From positions 1 to 14,510 of the forward strand of contig JBBADV010000031.1 in NCBI GenBank assembly GCA_041656295.1: a DNA stretch of 14,510 nt. Direction: 5' to 3'. The notes under the pieces were generated by a model that made no database searches, was not told the DNA's origin, and was given only the letters and a program-made list of their open reading frames with translations. Both the position numbers and the translations under genes were made by a program. Shown piece by piece: positions 6,621-13,857 of the stretch. The stretch comes from Kiritimatiellales bacterium (GTDB taxonomy: Bacteria > Verrucomicrobiota > Kiritimatiellia > Kiritimatiellales > Tichowtungiaceae). The number at the start of each line of letters is the position of its first letter. The stretch's first letter is position 1.

Positions 6621-6728
6621 GGAGACGGCTGGCAGCTACGCAAACCGTTTTTCCTAAATACGCTGTTCGCCTTGGGTCAGGGCTAAACCCCTTGCCGCAG
6701 AAAACTGAGAATAAGATACATCAGTTTT
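6594..6728 (-). promoter_or_regulatory. Riboswitch-like structured RNA with terminator/antiterminator pairings
   Basis: On the minus strand, RNA from 6700 begins CTGCGGC-AA-GGGG. This can pair with CTCC-GCCGCAG (6618-6608), closing an internal domain of about 75 nt. The same bases 6608-6620 form the descending arm of the terminator hairpin, so the two structures exclude each other, as in an attenuator or transcriptional riboswitch. The internal domain could form GGG/CCC and CAGC/GCTG helices. An additional perfect eight-base inverted repeat, aaaactga (6701-6708) with tcagtttt (6721-6728), overlaps the hydA stop. I could not match it to a known riboswitch class. The downstream genes are the TM1266-type regulator and the maturases. 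The alternative is a plain terminator with chance complementarity. Confidence 0.45.
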
Positions 6729-8473
6729 TATCGTTTGTATACTTTTCGTTCCTGATAATGTGTATGTAAAAGTTCGTGAGCCTTGTGCCCCAACGGCTTG
6801 CCAAGAAAATCAGCATAGATTTTTTTGATCATCGGGTTGTGGTGTGAGCACCGCTGGACAGATTTTTCGTCATCCGTGTAGATGCCGGCTGTCCGCTTTT
6901 TACGGATTTCGTCGGTTGCACCATGCGGCTGACCGCCCCCGCCGACGCATCCGCCGCGGCATGCCATGACTTCAATGAAGTGGAACGGGGGTTCCTTACC
7001 CGCTTTTTGTGTGTCGCGAATATGATTCAGAACCGCTTCAACGTTACCCATTTGGTGTGCGACCGCGATGCGGACTTTTGTGCCTTTGATATCAATCTCG
7101 GCGGCTTTAACTCCTTCGAGTCCGCGTACTTCCTGAAATTCAACATTTTTCAGGTCTTCCTTGGTGATCAGGAAGTAGGCTGTACGCAGCGCAGCTTCCA
7201 TCACGCCGCCGGTTACGCCGAAGATGGTTCCGGCACCGGAATATTCTCCGAGCAGGTTATCCGCTTCGCTTTCCGGCAGATTACGGAAATCGATGCCGGC
7301 CTGTTTGAGCATGCGGGCAAGCTCGCGGGTGGTGATGGAGAGATCGACGTCCTGACTGCCGGACGAAGTCATGGTTTCACTGCGGGAAATTTCGAACTTC
7401 TTGGCTGTGCAGGGCATGATAGAAACGACAAACATATCTTCCGGTTTTACACCGGCTTTTTCGGCATAGTAGGTTTTTGCCATCGCGCCGAGCATCTGCT
7501 GCGGCGATTTTGCCGTAGAAAAATTCGGAATAAAATCCGGTGCATATTTTTCCATATAGTCGGTCCATGCCGGACAGCAGGAGGTAATTTGCGGCAGAAC
7601 TCCGCCTTCGGTGAAACGTTTCACAAACTCGGCGCCTTCCTCCATAATAGTCAGGTCGGCTGAGAAGCTTGTATCGAACACGGCGTTAAAACCAAGGCGG
7701 CGCAGTGCGGTGTAGAGCTGGCCGGTGAGCAGCGCGCCGGGTTCATAACCGAACGCTTCGCCGATGGCAACGCGCACCGCCGGTGCAATCTGAACTACGC
7801 AGTGCTTATTGCTGATCAATTCACGCCAGACGGTACTTGTTTGGTCGTTTTCGTAGATTGCGCCAACCGGACAATGCGCGGAGCACTGCCCGCACTTGAT
7901 ACACGGACTTTCGTTGAGAGTCACATCTGCGGTCGGGGCAATACGCATGTTTTCGCCGCGTCCGATAAATTCGAGAGCCCAGACGTTTTGCATGTCCTGA
8001 CAGACCTTTACGCAGCGTCCACAGGAGATACACTTTTCCGGATTTAAAACAATCGAGCCGGTAGAATTATCAATCGGCAGATCGCGCAGGCGCTTCTCAA
8101 ACGGCACCTCACGGATACCGAACTCTGCGGCGAGTGTCTGGAGCTCGCAGTTTCCGTTGCGTCCGCACTGCAGACAGTCATTCGGATGCGTGGAAAGGAT
8201 CAGCTCAAGCACAGTCCGGCGCACTTTCACGATTTCAGCATCGTGCGTGGTTACTTTCATGCCGGGGCTGACCGCCGTTGCGCAGGCGCGCAGCATTTTC
8301 GGCGAACCTGCCACTTTGACGACACAGATACCGCACGCCGCCCAGGCTTCCAGATCGCTGTGATAGCAGAGTTTCGGGATTCGCACACCAACCTGTTTGG
8401 CGGCTTCGAGAATGGTGGTTCCCGGTTTGACTGAAACCGGCATCCCGTTAATTTCAAGTTCGAGCATATTCAT
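6728..8473 (-). CDS. hydA: [FeFe]-hydrogenase catalytic subunit HydA
   Basis: Catalytic subunit that reduces protons or oxidises H2 at the H-cluster in the cytoplasm. Domains in order: plant-type [2Fe-2S] (C36, C47, C50, C64); His-Cys [4Fe-4S] (H96, C100, C103, C109); two [4Fe-4S] (C148/151/154/158 and C191/194/197/201); and the H domain with L1 TSCCPAW (C300 ligand), L2 MPCTAKK (C355) and L3 ACRGGCVGGGGQP (C505, C509). Proton-path residues corresponding to clostridial C299, E279, E282 and S319 are all present, even at the same numbers. At 581 residues it lacks the C-terminal [2Fe-2S] extension of the Thermotoga enzyme. ATG 8473 is favoured over 8467 by GGAG seven bases upstream. With hydB and hydC it predicts a bifurcating group A3-type complex. 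Confidence 0.97.
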   Translation of the reverse strand: MNMLELEINGMPVSVKPGTTILEAAKQVGVRIPKLCYHSDLEAWAACGICVVKVAGSPKMLRACATAVSPGMKVTTHDAEIVKVRRTVLELILSTHPNDCLQCGRNGNCELQTLAAEFGIREVPFEKRLRDLPIDNSTGSIVLNPEKCISCGRCVKVCQDMQNVWALEFIGRGENMRIAPTADVTLNESPCIKCGQCSAHCPVGAIYENDQTSTVWRELISNKHCVVQIAPAVRVAIGEAFGYEPGALLTGQLYTALRRLGFNAVFDTSFSADLTIMEEGAEFVKRFTEGGVLPQITSCCPAWTDYMEKYAPDFIPNFSTAKSPQQMLGAMAKTYYAEKAGVKPEDMFVVSIMPCTAKKFEISRSETMTSSGSQDVDLSITTRELARMLKQAGIDFRNLPESEADNLLGEYSGAGTIFGVTGGVMEAALRTAYFLITKEDLKNVEFQEVRGLEGVKAAEIDIKGTKVRIAVAHQMGNVEAVLNHIRDTQKAGKEPPFHFIEVMACRGGCVGGGGQPHGATDEIRKKRTAGIYTDDEKSVQRCSHHNPMIKKIYADFLGKPLGHKAHELLHTHYQERKVYKR

Positions 8474-8487
8474 TCATGTTCTCCAAA

Positions 8488-10275
8488 TTACCGTTTTACG
8501 ATGGCATCGAATTTACAGGCGGTGTAACACTGTCCGCATTTAATACATTTTGCCGGATCGATCACATGCGGCTTTTTCACTTCGCCGGCGATGCATGACA
8601 CCGGACAAACACGTGCACAGGCGGTGCAGCCGACGCATTTGTCAGCGATGATCGTGTACGTCAGCATTTCTTTACATTTTCCGGCAGGGCATTTTTTGTC
8701 GAAGATATGCGCGCGGTATTCCTCTGCAAAGTACTTCATGGTCGACATCACCGGATTCGGCGCTGTCTGACCGAGTCCGCAGAGGGATGCTTTGCGCATG
8801 GCGTGGCCGATTTCATTCAGCTTATCCAGATCTTCCGGCTCGCCGTTGCCTTTAGAAATCCGGTCAAGGATGTTATAGCAGGTACGTCCGCCGACGCGGC
8901 ACGGGGCGCATTTGCCGCACGATTCATCGACGGTAAACTCGAGATAAAACTTCGTCACATCGACCATGCAATCATCTTCGTCCATCACGATCATACCGCC
9001 GGAACCCATCATGGATCCGATCTCCTGCAGTGTTTCGTAATCGATCGGCGTATCGATAAACTCCGGCGTGATACATCCGCCGGACGGACCGCCGGTCTGC
9101 GCAGCTTTGAACTTTTTACCGTTCGGAATTCCGCCGCCGATATCATAGATGATATCACGCAGCGTGGTGCCCATCGGAACTTCAATCAGACCGGAGTTAT
9201 TGATTTTTCCGGTGAGCGCAAACACTTTTGTTCCTTTGGATGTCGCTGTGCCGATGCTGTTGAACCATTGGCTGCCCTTCAGCAGAATCACCGGAATATT
9301 GGCATAGGTTTCAACATTGTTGATCACCGTCGGTTTGCCCCACAGACCTTTTACAGCCGGGAAGGGCGGGCGCGGAATCGGCATGCCGCGGTTCCCTTCG
9401 ATCGACGCAAGCAGTGCGGTTTCTTCACCGCAAACAAACGCGCCGGCACCGAGCCGCAGTTCGATATGGAATGAAAAATCGGTGCCGAGAATGGCGTCAC
9501 CAAGCAGTCCGAGTTCTGTTGACTGTTTAATCGCATTGTTCAAACGCTCAATCGCCAGCGGATATTCGGCGCGGATGTAAATGAAACCTTTATTGGCGCC
9601 AACGGTATAGCCGGCAATCGTCATTGCTTCCAGAATGGAGTGGGGGTCGCCCTCAAGTACACTGCGGTCCATATATGCGCCGGGATCGCCTTCATCGGCA
9701 TTACATACAATGTATTTTTGATCAGCCGGCGTATCTTTCGTGAACTGCCATTTGCGCCCGGTCGGGAACCCGGCGCCGCCGCGGCCGCGCAAGCCAGAAT
9801 CGCTGATTTCTTTCAAAACGTCGTCCGGCGTCATTTCGAACAGTGCTTTTTCCAGTGCGGCATACCCGTCGCGGGCGATATACTCTTCGATAATTTCCGG
9901 ATTAATGACGGCGCAGTTACGCAGTACAACGCGAAGCTGTTTGCGGTAAAAACTGATTTCGCCGGCGCGCGGATCCCCTTGCGGCTTATCCTCTTTATAA
10001 ACCAGACGCTCAACCTGGCGGCCTTTAATGATGTGCTCGTGAACAATCTCTTTTGCATCTTCCGGTCCCACTTTCACATAAAACGTTTCGTCCGGCAGGA
10101 TCTTGACAATCGGTCCCTGTTCACAGAAGCCGAAACAGCCGGTTTTTACCAGCTGTGCTTCGGCGTTGGCGCCGGTTTCTTTCAGCAGTTTCGCAAGCTC
10201 TTCGTAGAGCGCCTTGCCCTTGTTCGATTCGCACGCGGTGCCCGCGCACACCAGGATGTAGTTTTTATATGCCAT
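8488..10275 (-). CDS. hydB: [FeFe]-hydrogenase diaphorase subunit HydB (NuoF-like)
   Basis: Flavin-containing NAD(H)-reacting subunit of the trimeric hydrogenase and the proposed site of electron bifurcation. Domains in order: thioredoxin-like [2Fe-2S] (C10, C15, C47, C51); the NuoF FMN/NADH core with GRGGAGFPTGRKW (164-176), CNADEGDPGAYMDR (191-204) and GAGAFVCGEETALLASIEG (277-294, approximately); the NuoF [4Fe-4S] (C453, C456, C459, C499); and a C-terminal 2x[4Fe-4S] ferredoxin (C547/550/553/557, C577/580/583/587). A C529/C534 pair in the linker may belong to a metal site. The 595 residues match HydB. ATG 10275 follows the preceding stop by two bases with GGGA upstream; hydA follows after 14 bases. 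Confidence 0.96.
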   Translation of the reverse strand: MAYKNYILVCAGTACESNKGKALYEELAKLLKETGANAEAQLVKTGCFGFCEQGPIVKILPDETFYVKVGPEDAKEIVHEHIIKGRQVERLVYKEDKPQGDPRAGEISFYRKQLRVVLRNCAVINPEIIEEYIARDGYAALEKALFEMTPDDVLKEISDSGLRGRGGAGFPTGRKWQFTKDTPADQKYIVCNADEGDPGAYMDRSVLEGDPHSILEAMTIAGYTVGANKGFIYIRAEYPLAIERLNNAIKQSTELGLLGDAILGTDFSFHIELRLGAGAFVCGEETALLASIEGNRGMPIPRPPFPAVKGLWGKPTVINNVETYANIPVILLKGSQWFNSIGTATSKGTKVFALTGKINNSGLIEVPMGTTLRDIIYDIGGGIPNGKKFKAAQTGGPSGGCITPEFIDTPIDYETLQEIGSMMGSGGMIVMDEDDCMVDVTKFYLEFTVDESCGKCAPCRVGGRTCYNILDRISKGNGEPEDLDKLNEIGHAMRKASLCGLGQTAPNPVMSTMKYFAEEYRAHIFDKKCPAGKCKEMLTYTIIADKCVGCTACARVCPVSCIAGEVKKPHVIDPAKCIKCGQCYTACKFDAIVKR

Positions 10276-10277
10276 GA

Positions 10278-10676
10278 TTATTTCGTCCCGTTAATAATGT
10301 CGATCGAAGGTTTATCAAAAATATGATCGCTGACGAGCGTGCCGGCCCGGATGTGCTCATTGATGATTCGCCGCGCCGTTTTTTCATCCACGTTGCCGTA
10401 CACCACGGTCGGCATGCCGTTGACAATAACCTCTACCGTCGGCTCAGAAAAGCAGAGTCCCATGCATCCGGTTTGACGAACAGTGATGTCGGCAACACCC
10501 TCTTTATTCATTTCGTCAAGTACTGCATCAAACACCGCTTTTGCACCGGCGGCGATTCCGCATGTGCCCATTCCGATGATAATCTCGCCGCGCTTATCTT
10601 CCTCATTGCGCTGTGCCATGCTTTTCTTTTTCTCATCGCGCAGTTTGCGCAAATCATCCAGTGTCAGTTTTGCCAT
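10278..10676 (-). CDS. Thioredoxin-like [2Fe-2S] ferredoxin of the hydrogenase operon
   Basis: Small (2Fe-2S) ferredoxin-domain protein of the type commonly encoded next to hydB; presumed electron-transfer or accessory role, not demonstrated. The 132-residue product has GMGTCGIAAGAKAV (35-48) and QTGCMGLC (68-75), then a C-terminal VNGMPTVVYGNV segment as in NuoE/NuoF N-domains. Only three cysteines are visible (C39, C71, C75); the position four or five residues before C39, where a C-x4-C motif would need its first cysteine, has no cysteine. The frame is open to 10736, but ATG 10676 is chosen because GAGGAG lies just upstream and the extension overlaps the HATPase gene. It starts 13 bases after that gene and ends two bases before hydB. 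Confidence 0.85.
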   Translation of the reverse strand: MAKLTLDDLRKLRDEKKKSMAQRNEEDKRGEIIIGMGTCGIAAGAKAVFDAVLDEMNKEGVADITVRQTGCMGLCFSEPTVEVIVNGMPTVVYGNVDEKTARRIINEHIRAGTLVSDHIFDKPSIDIINGTK

Positions 10677-10689
10677 ACTCCTCTTCCTT

Positions 10690-11325
10690 TCACTTTGAAA
10701 ACAGTTCCGGTTTTTCAACCGCATTATTCCGTACAAAACTCTCTTTTTTTGTTAATTCCTCTTCATGCGAAGCAATGTAGGTTTTTAAGAGATTTAAATT
10801 CCCGGCGGTTTGCAGTCCACCCATTGCTTCATCCAGCTCAAGACGGGAGAGCGAATAGGATTTACCGGCAACCTCACGGTGAATTTTCAATTCACCGGAA
10901 TTCATGCCCGACAGCATCATTGCCGCCGCGCCGGAAAAATCGCCGAACGGCGGCAGATCCACATGCTGCGCCTGTGCACGAAAATAGACAGCTGTTCCAG
11001 TACCGGCTTCCGACTCCATCGCGGCGCTGCCGCCGGAGGCCTCAGCCGTCTGAAATAAAAACGGCAGGCCGAGCCCGACCTTGCGATGCGGATGCTTGCG
11101 TCCGTCGCTGTAAAACGGATCAATCGCTTTCGCCTGTGTTTCGCTGTTCATTCCTCTGCCGTTATCTTTTACCTCAAACTCCATCATCTCCGCATCTTCA
11201 CGGACAGTCAGTTCAATTTCTGAGGCATCCGCTTCAACAGAATTCTGTACAATATCTGTTATTAGATCGCAAAGTGTTGCGTGCATACCATTTACAATTG
11301 TTGATTTCCGACTGCCAGTTTTCAT
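10690..11325 (-). CDS. Stand-alone HATPase-domain protein of the hydrogenase operon
   Basis: GHKL-type ATP-binding protein resembling the catalytic domain of histidine kinases. The N-box is DLITDIVQNSVEADAS (20-35, N28), the G1 box DNGRGM (54-59) and the G2 box KVGLGLPFL (82-90). No phosphoacceptor-histidine, sensor or membrane segment precedes the domain: the N-box begins about 20 residues from the start. The remainder (about 120-211) has no motif I recognise. Such orphan ATPases recur in clostridial and related hydABC operons; their function is unknown to me. ATG 11325 lacks a ribosome binding site, and ATG 11286 (residue 14) is an alternative. The upstream start region abuts a 16-base inverted repeat. 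Confidence 0.82.
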   Translation of the reverse strand: MKTGSRKSTIVNGMHATLCDLITDIVQNSVEADASEIELTVREDAEMMEFEVKDNGRGMNSETQAKAIDPFYSDGRKHPHRKVGLGLPFLFQTAEASGGSAAMESEAGTGTAVYFRAQAQHVDLPPFGDFSGAAAMMLSGMNSGELKIHREVAGKSYSLSRLELDEAMGGLQTAGNLNLLKTYIASHEEELTKKESFVRNNAVEKPELFSK

Positions 11326-11329
11326 GCAT

Positions 11330-11421
11330 CACGGAATACACAGAATACACTGAACTTATTTTTGTGAATCTTTGTGTTTTTCGTGGTTAAATTTCTTGCT
11401 GCGTTTTCTGTGTATTCCGTG
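11330..11421. repeat. Perfect 16-bp inverted repeat between hydC and the HATPase gene
   Basis: cacggaatacacagaa (11330-11345) and ttctgtgtattccgtg (11406-11421) are perfect inverse copies separated by 60 bases. The spacer contains tttgtgtttttcgtggttaa, the same type of unit as at 1330-1350. It fills the 104-base gap in an otherwise tightly packed operon and would form a long hairpin in the mRNA. Confidence 0.85.
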
Positions 11422-11429
11422 GTTAAAAA

Positions 11430-11897
11430 TCAGTTCTTAAAACGGTCGATAATCTTCTTTAATTGTGTCGTTTTAAGATTACCGAATACCTCGCCGTTTA
11501 CCGTCATCACCGGTGCAAGGCCGCAGCAGCCGATACACCGTACCGCTTCCATCGAAAACTCACCGTCCGGCGTCACGGTGTTCAATCCGACACCGAGAAT
11601 GCGCTCCAGCTCCAGAATCAAATCTTCGCCGCCTTTAAGATAGCAGGCGGTTCCCATACATACGGCAATCCGGTTGCGGCCCGGCTTGGTCAGTTTGAAC
11701 AGATGATAAAACGTAATCACGCCATAAATTTTTGCCACCGGAATATCCAGCATATCAGCAACCTGAAACGCGATTTTGCGCGGGATATATCCGAAATGCT
11801 CCTGCACCTGGTGCAGAACCATAATCAGGTTTCCCTCTTTGTTTTTCCACTCATTGATGAAGTTCACCAGCTCCGCCGGCAATTTATTTTCTGCCAT
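11430..11897 (-). CDS. hydC: [FeFe]-hydrogenase subunit HydC (NuoE-like)
   Basis: NuoE-like [2Fe-2S] subunit of the trimeric hydrogenase that relays electrons to and from HydB. The thioredoxin-fold cluster ligands are C80, C85, C121 and C125 (CMGTAC and CIGCC). Family-typical HQVQEHFGYIP (29-39) and IYGVITFYHLF (57-67) precede them. The 155-residue length is normal. The start is ATG 11897, with GGAGG seven bases upstream; the frame extends to a TTG at 11909, which would swallow the Shine-Dalgarno sequence. It is the first gene of the hydrogenase cluster, downstream of an AT-rich presumed promoter region. Confidence 0.94.
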   Translation of the reverse strand: MAENKLPAELVNFINEWKNKEGNLIMVLHQVQEHFGYIPRKIAFQVADMLDIPVAKIYGVITFYHLFKLTKPGRNRIAVCMGTACYLKGGEDLILELERILGVGLNTVTPDGEFSMEAVRCIGCCGLAPVMTVNGEVFGNLKTTQLKKIIDRFKN

Positions 11898-11924
11898 GAT
11901 TTCCTCCAAAATTGAAAGCCGACA

Positions 11925-11952
11925 AGAATACTGTTCTATGAATTTTCATCAA
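11925..11952 (-). promoter_or_regulatory. Candidate promoter of the hydrogenase operon
   Basis: On the minus strand TTGATG (11952-11947) and TATTCT (11930-11925) are separated by 16 bases, placing the start site about 20 bases before the hydC start codon. The match is partial and the surrounding DNA is AT-rich, so chance resemblance is possible. Confidence 0.35.
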
Positions 11953-12206
11953 ATTAATTGTGAAATAACCATCTCTTTGTATTAAATATAGATAATAATA
12001 ATCACATTAAAAATTATTAGACACAGTATATATGTCATAAAAATAACAAAAATAACGATGTGAATAAGATAAATCCTAAAAATATTTTCGATTTAATTTG
12101 ACGATAAGACTGCACTCTTATCTGAAATTATCGTTCGTATAACCTCACGCGGTACGCTGGTTGAGATCAGTCGTCCTTATATATTCTCCGGTGTGTTATC
12201 TTTGAG
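11953..12206. other. AT-rich intergenic region, no gene
   Basis: No protein or RNA gene is visible. From about 11930 to 12110 the composition is strikingly A+T-rich compared with the flanking genes, consistent with an upstream promoter or regulator-binding region of the hydrogenase operon. A small palindrome gataaga-ctgcac-tcttatc lies at 12103-12122 and might be an operator or weak hairpin. Toward 12160-12206 an open frame continues into the transposase remnant. Confidence 0.4.
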
Positions 12207-12572
12207 TTGCTTGCGATGACACTGCGGTTGTTGAAGGGGCTCACCGGGGCATTCACGTTCATCAGTGCGATGCCTGAACTCGGTCAGATCGGTAATAATC
12301 AGGCCGCGGCGCTGGCCGGATTAGCGCCGCAAAATCGTGACAGCGGAGAGTTCCGCGGCCAGCGTCATATCCATGGCGGTCGCGCAGAAGTGCGGCGCGC
12401 ACTCTACATGTGTGCCATGAGTGCGCGGCGCAGCAATCCGATCCTGAAAGAGTTTTATAAACAGCTTATCGCCAATGGAAAGAAGAAGAAAGTAGCGCTC
12501 ATTGCAGTGGCACGCAAATTAATCGTACCGGTGAACCGGCTGCTTGCAGACCCCGGGTTCCAGCTCTCATAA
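12207..12572 (+). pseudogene. IS110-type transposase, C-terminal remnant
   Basis: C-terminal half of an IS110/IS116/IS902-family transposase. MPELGQIGNNQAAALAGLAP, followed by NRDSGEFRGQRHIHGGRAEVRRALY and later KKVALIAVARKLIVPVNRLL, matches the C-terminal Transposase_20-type region. The N-terminal DEDD catalytic domain is missing, and a stop codon at 12162-12164 closes the frame upstream. The segment just before MPEL (LLKGLTGAFTF) is shorter than the usual PGIGPVTA-type motif, suggesting an internal deletion too. It starts at TTG in this frame, without a plausible ribosome binding site. I judge it a dead remnant of an insertion. Confidence 0.85.
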
Positions 12573-12644
12573 CTTTTTCAACAAACACTGTTGCCATAAG
12601 GTTGCGATTTTTTCAGCCCAACCGTTCATGTGGCGCTTTTCTAT

Positions 12645-13580
12645 TCAATGCATTACCGCAGAGTTCTTTCTTATTTCGCTTGGAGTTTGGTTTGTTTGTA
12701 ATTTTAACATTTTAATGAGATGTTGCGGACTGGAAAACCCCGTATCGGTAGCAATCACTTTAATAGGGAGATTGGTTGTGCGGAGAAGTCCAATTGTTGC
12801 ATACAGCCGGATATTGAGCTGGAGCTTCATCGGAGTAATTCCATATTTTTCCTTAAATGCTCTGGAGAGGTAATTCGCAGAAAGTCCAACAGCCTTTGCC
12901 AAAGATGTCAATGTGAGAAGTCCGGCGGTGTCCGCTTTTATTAAATGATGTGCACGAACAAGAGCGTCAGGCGCATTCGTCCTGTCTGTAATAGCCAGAT
13001 GATCTTCCAGCAGTGATAAAAGTTGCGTTAATCCATGCTGCAGACGAAAGGGCCTTTCTTCTCCGATACATCCGTGGGCAATATCATTAAATGCGTGGAC
13101 AATCGCGCTATGAAGAATTTCAGGAATATCCCATCCGGTTACTGGCACTTTGCAGCGTCTGCCGAACCAGGCATTTAATACGTCTTCCCACGGGCGAGTG
13201 CAAATTTTCCCGTTCTGATCTCTCAATTCGAAAACCACCTCATTTCGAGTGGTCGTTTCGTCAGGAAGACCGTCAAAAGAGTGCGGTTCATCCGGTCCGA
13301 CTAAAAGTATCATTCCTTTTTTTACCGGCAGCGTTAAGTTATTCAGGAGAATTGAACCGCTGCCATTTTGAAAAAAAACAAAATAGTAGAATGATTTCGC
13401 ACAGATGATTCGCTGCCGGCGCTGATGCGCTGAAGGATAAGTCACTTTACGATTTATCGCTGAGCGAAGAATAACCGGAAAATACCATGTTTGATCCAGC
13501 ATAACTCCCGGCCATGCAGGTACTGTGTTAGGAGCGGAATTAATTAATAAAGAACCACCGGAGACAAATTGAATTTTCAT
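12645..13580 (-). CDS. AraC-family transcriptional regulator
   Basis: DNA-binding regulator with an N-terminal cupin-like ligand domain and a C-terminal AraC double helix-turn-helix. In the 311-residue product, the N-terminal part has a beta-rich segment with GSGSILLNNLTLPVKKG and LLVGPDEPHSF, typical of AraC arabinose-binding-like cupins. The C-terminal part has LTSLAKAVGLSANYLSRAF (first HTH) and IKVIATDTGFSSPQHLIKML (second HTH) followed by TPSEIRK. ATG 13580 is preferred over the upstream ATG at 13601, which lies in AT-rich promoter-like DNA. It is divergent from the secreted-protein gene at 13858 across a 277-base gap, so regulation of that gene is a reasonable inference. No link to the hydrogenase is visible. 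Confidence 0.93.
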   Translation of the reverse strand: MKIQFVSGGSLLINSAPNTVPAWPGVMLDQTWYFPVILRSAINRKVTYPSAHQRRQRIICAKSFYYFVFFQNGSGSILLNNLTLPVKKGMILLVGPDEPHSFDGLPDETTTRNEVVFELRDQNGKICTRPWEDVLNAWFGRRCKVPVTGWDIPEILHSAIVHAFNDIAHGCIGEERPFRLQHGLTQLLSLLEDHLAITDRTNAPDALVRAHHLIKADTAGLLTLTSLAKAVGLSANYLSRAFKEKYGITPMKLQLNIRLYATIGLLRTTNLPIKVIATDTGFSSPQHLIKMLKLQTNQTPSEIRKNSAVMH

Positions 13581-13600
13581 AGTATAAATATGATACAACA

Positions 13601-13629
13601 ATAAAAATTTATATCAAATCAAATGTCAA
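13601..13629 (-). promoter_or_regulatory. Candidate promoter of the AraC-family gene
   Basis: On the minus strand a perfect TTGACA (13629-13624) is followed after 17 bases by TTTTAT (13606-13601). The start site would lie about 14 bases before the ATG at 13580. The rest of the 13581-13857 gap is AT-rich and otherwise holds only a small hairpin, gccgg-aaata-ccggc (13828-13842), just before the ribosome binding site of the rightward gene. Confidence 0.4.
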
Positions 13630-13857
13630 TTAGATGAGAATTTTAGCTGATAAACGATAAAAGTAAAAAAATGTACGATCTTTCGAATAAGTTCATAGGA
13701 TAATTTTTACACATAAAATATATTTTTGCCACCTGAAAAAAATTGCGTAATTTTCAAAAATTGTCACAGTCCGAATCCAGAATAAGCTGGCCGGCATGGG
13801 ACGGATTAAACCGGATAAGACATAACCGCCGGAAATACCGGCAGAAAGGATAAAGGA

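Noticed and set aside
6609..6702. Known riboswitch, SRP RNA or tRNA between hydA and the regulator
   Set aside because: I compared it from memory with TPP, SAM, cobalamin, c-di-GMP, ZTP, Moco, fluoride and SRP signatures and found no core match. It is kept only as an unclassified structured RNA.
10323..11390. 355-codon plus-strand open frame opposite the ferredoxin and HATPase genes
   Set aside because: It is antisense to two recognised genes. Its product is rich in His, Arg and Pro as expected for a shadow frame, and it has no recognisable domain.
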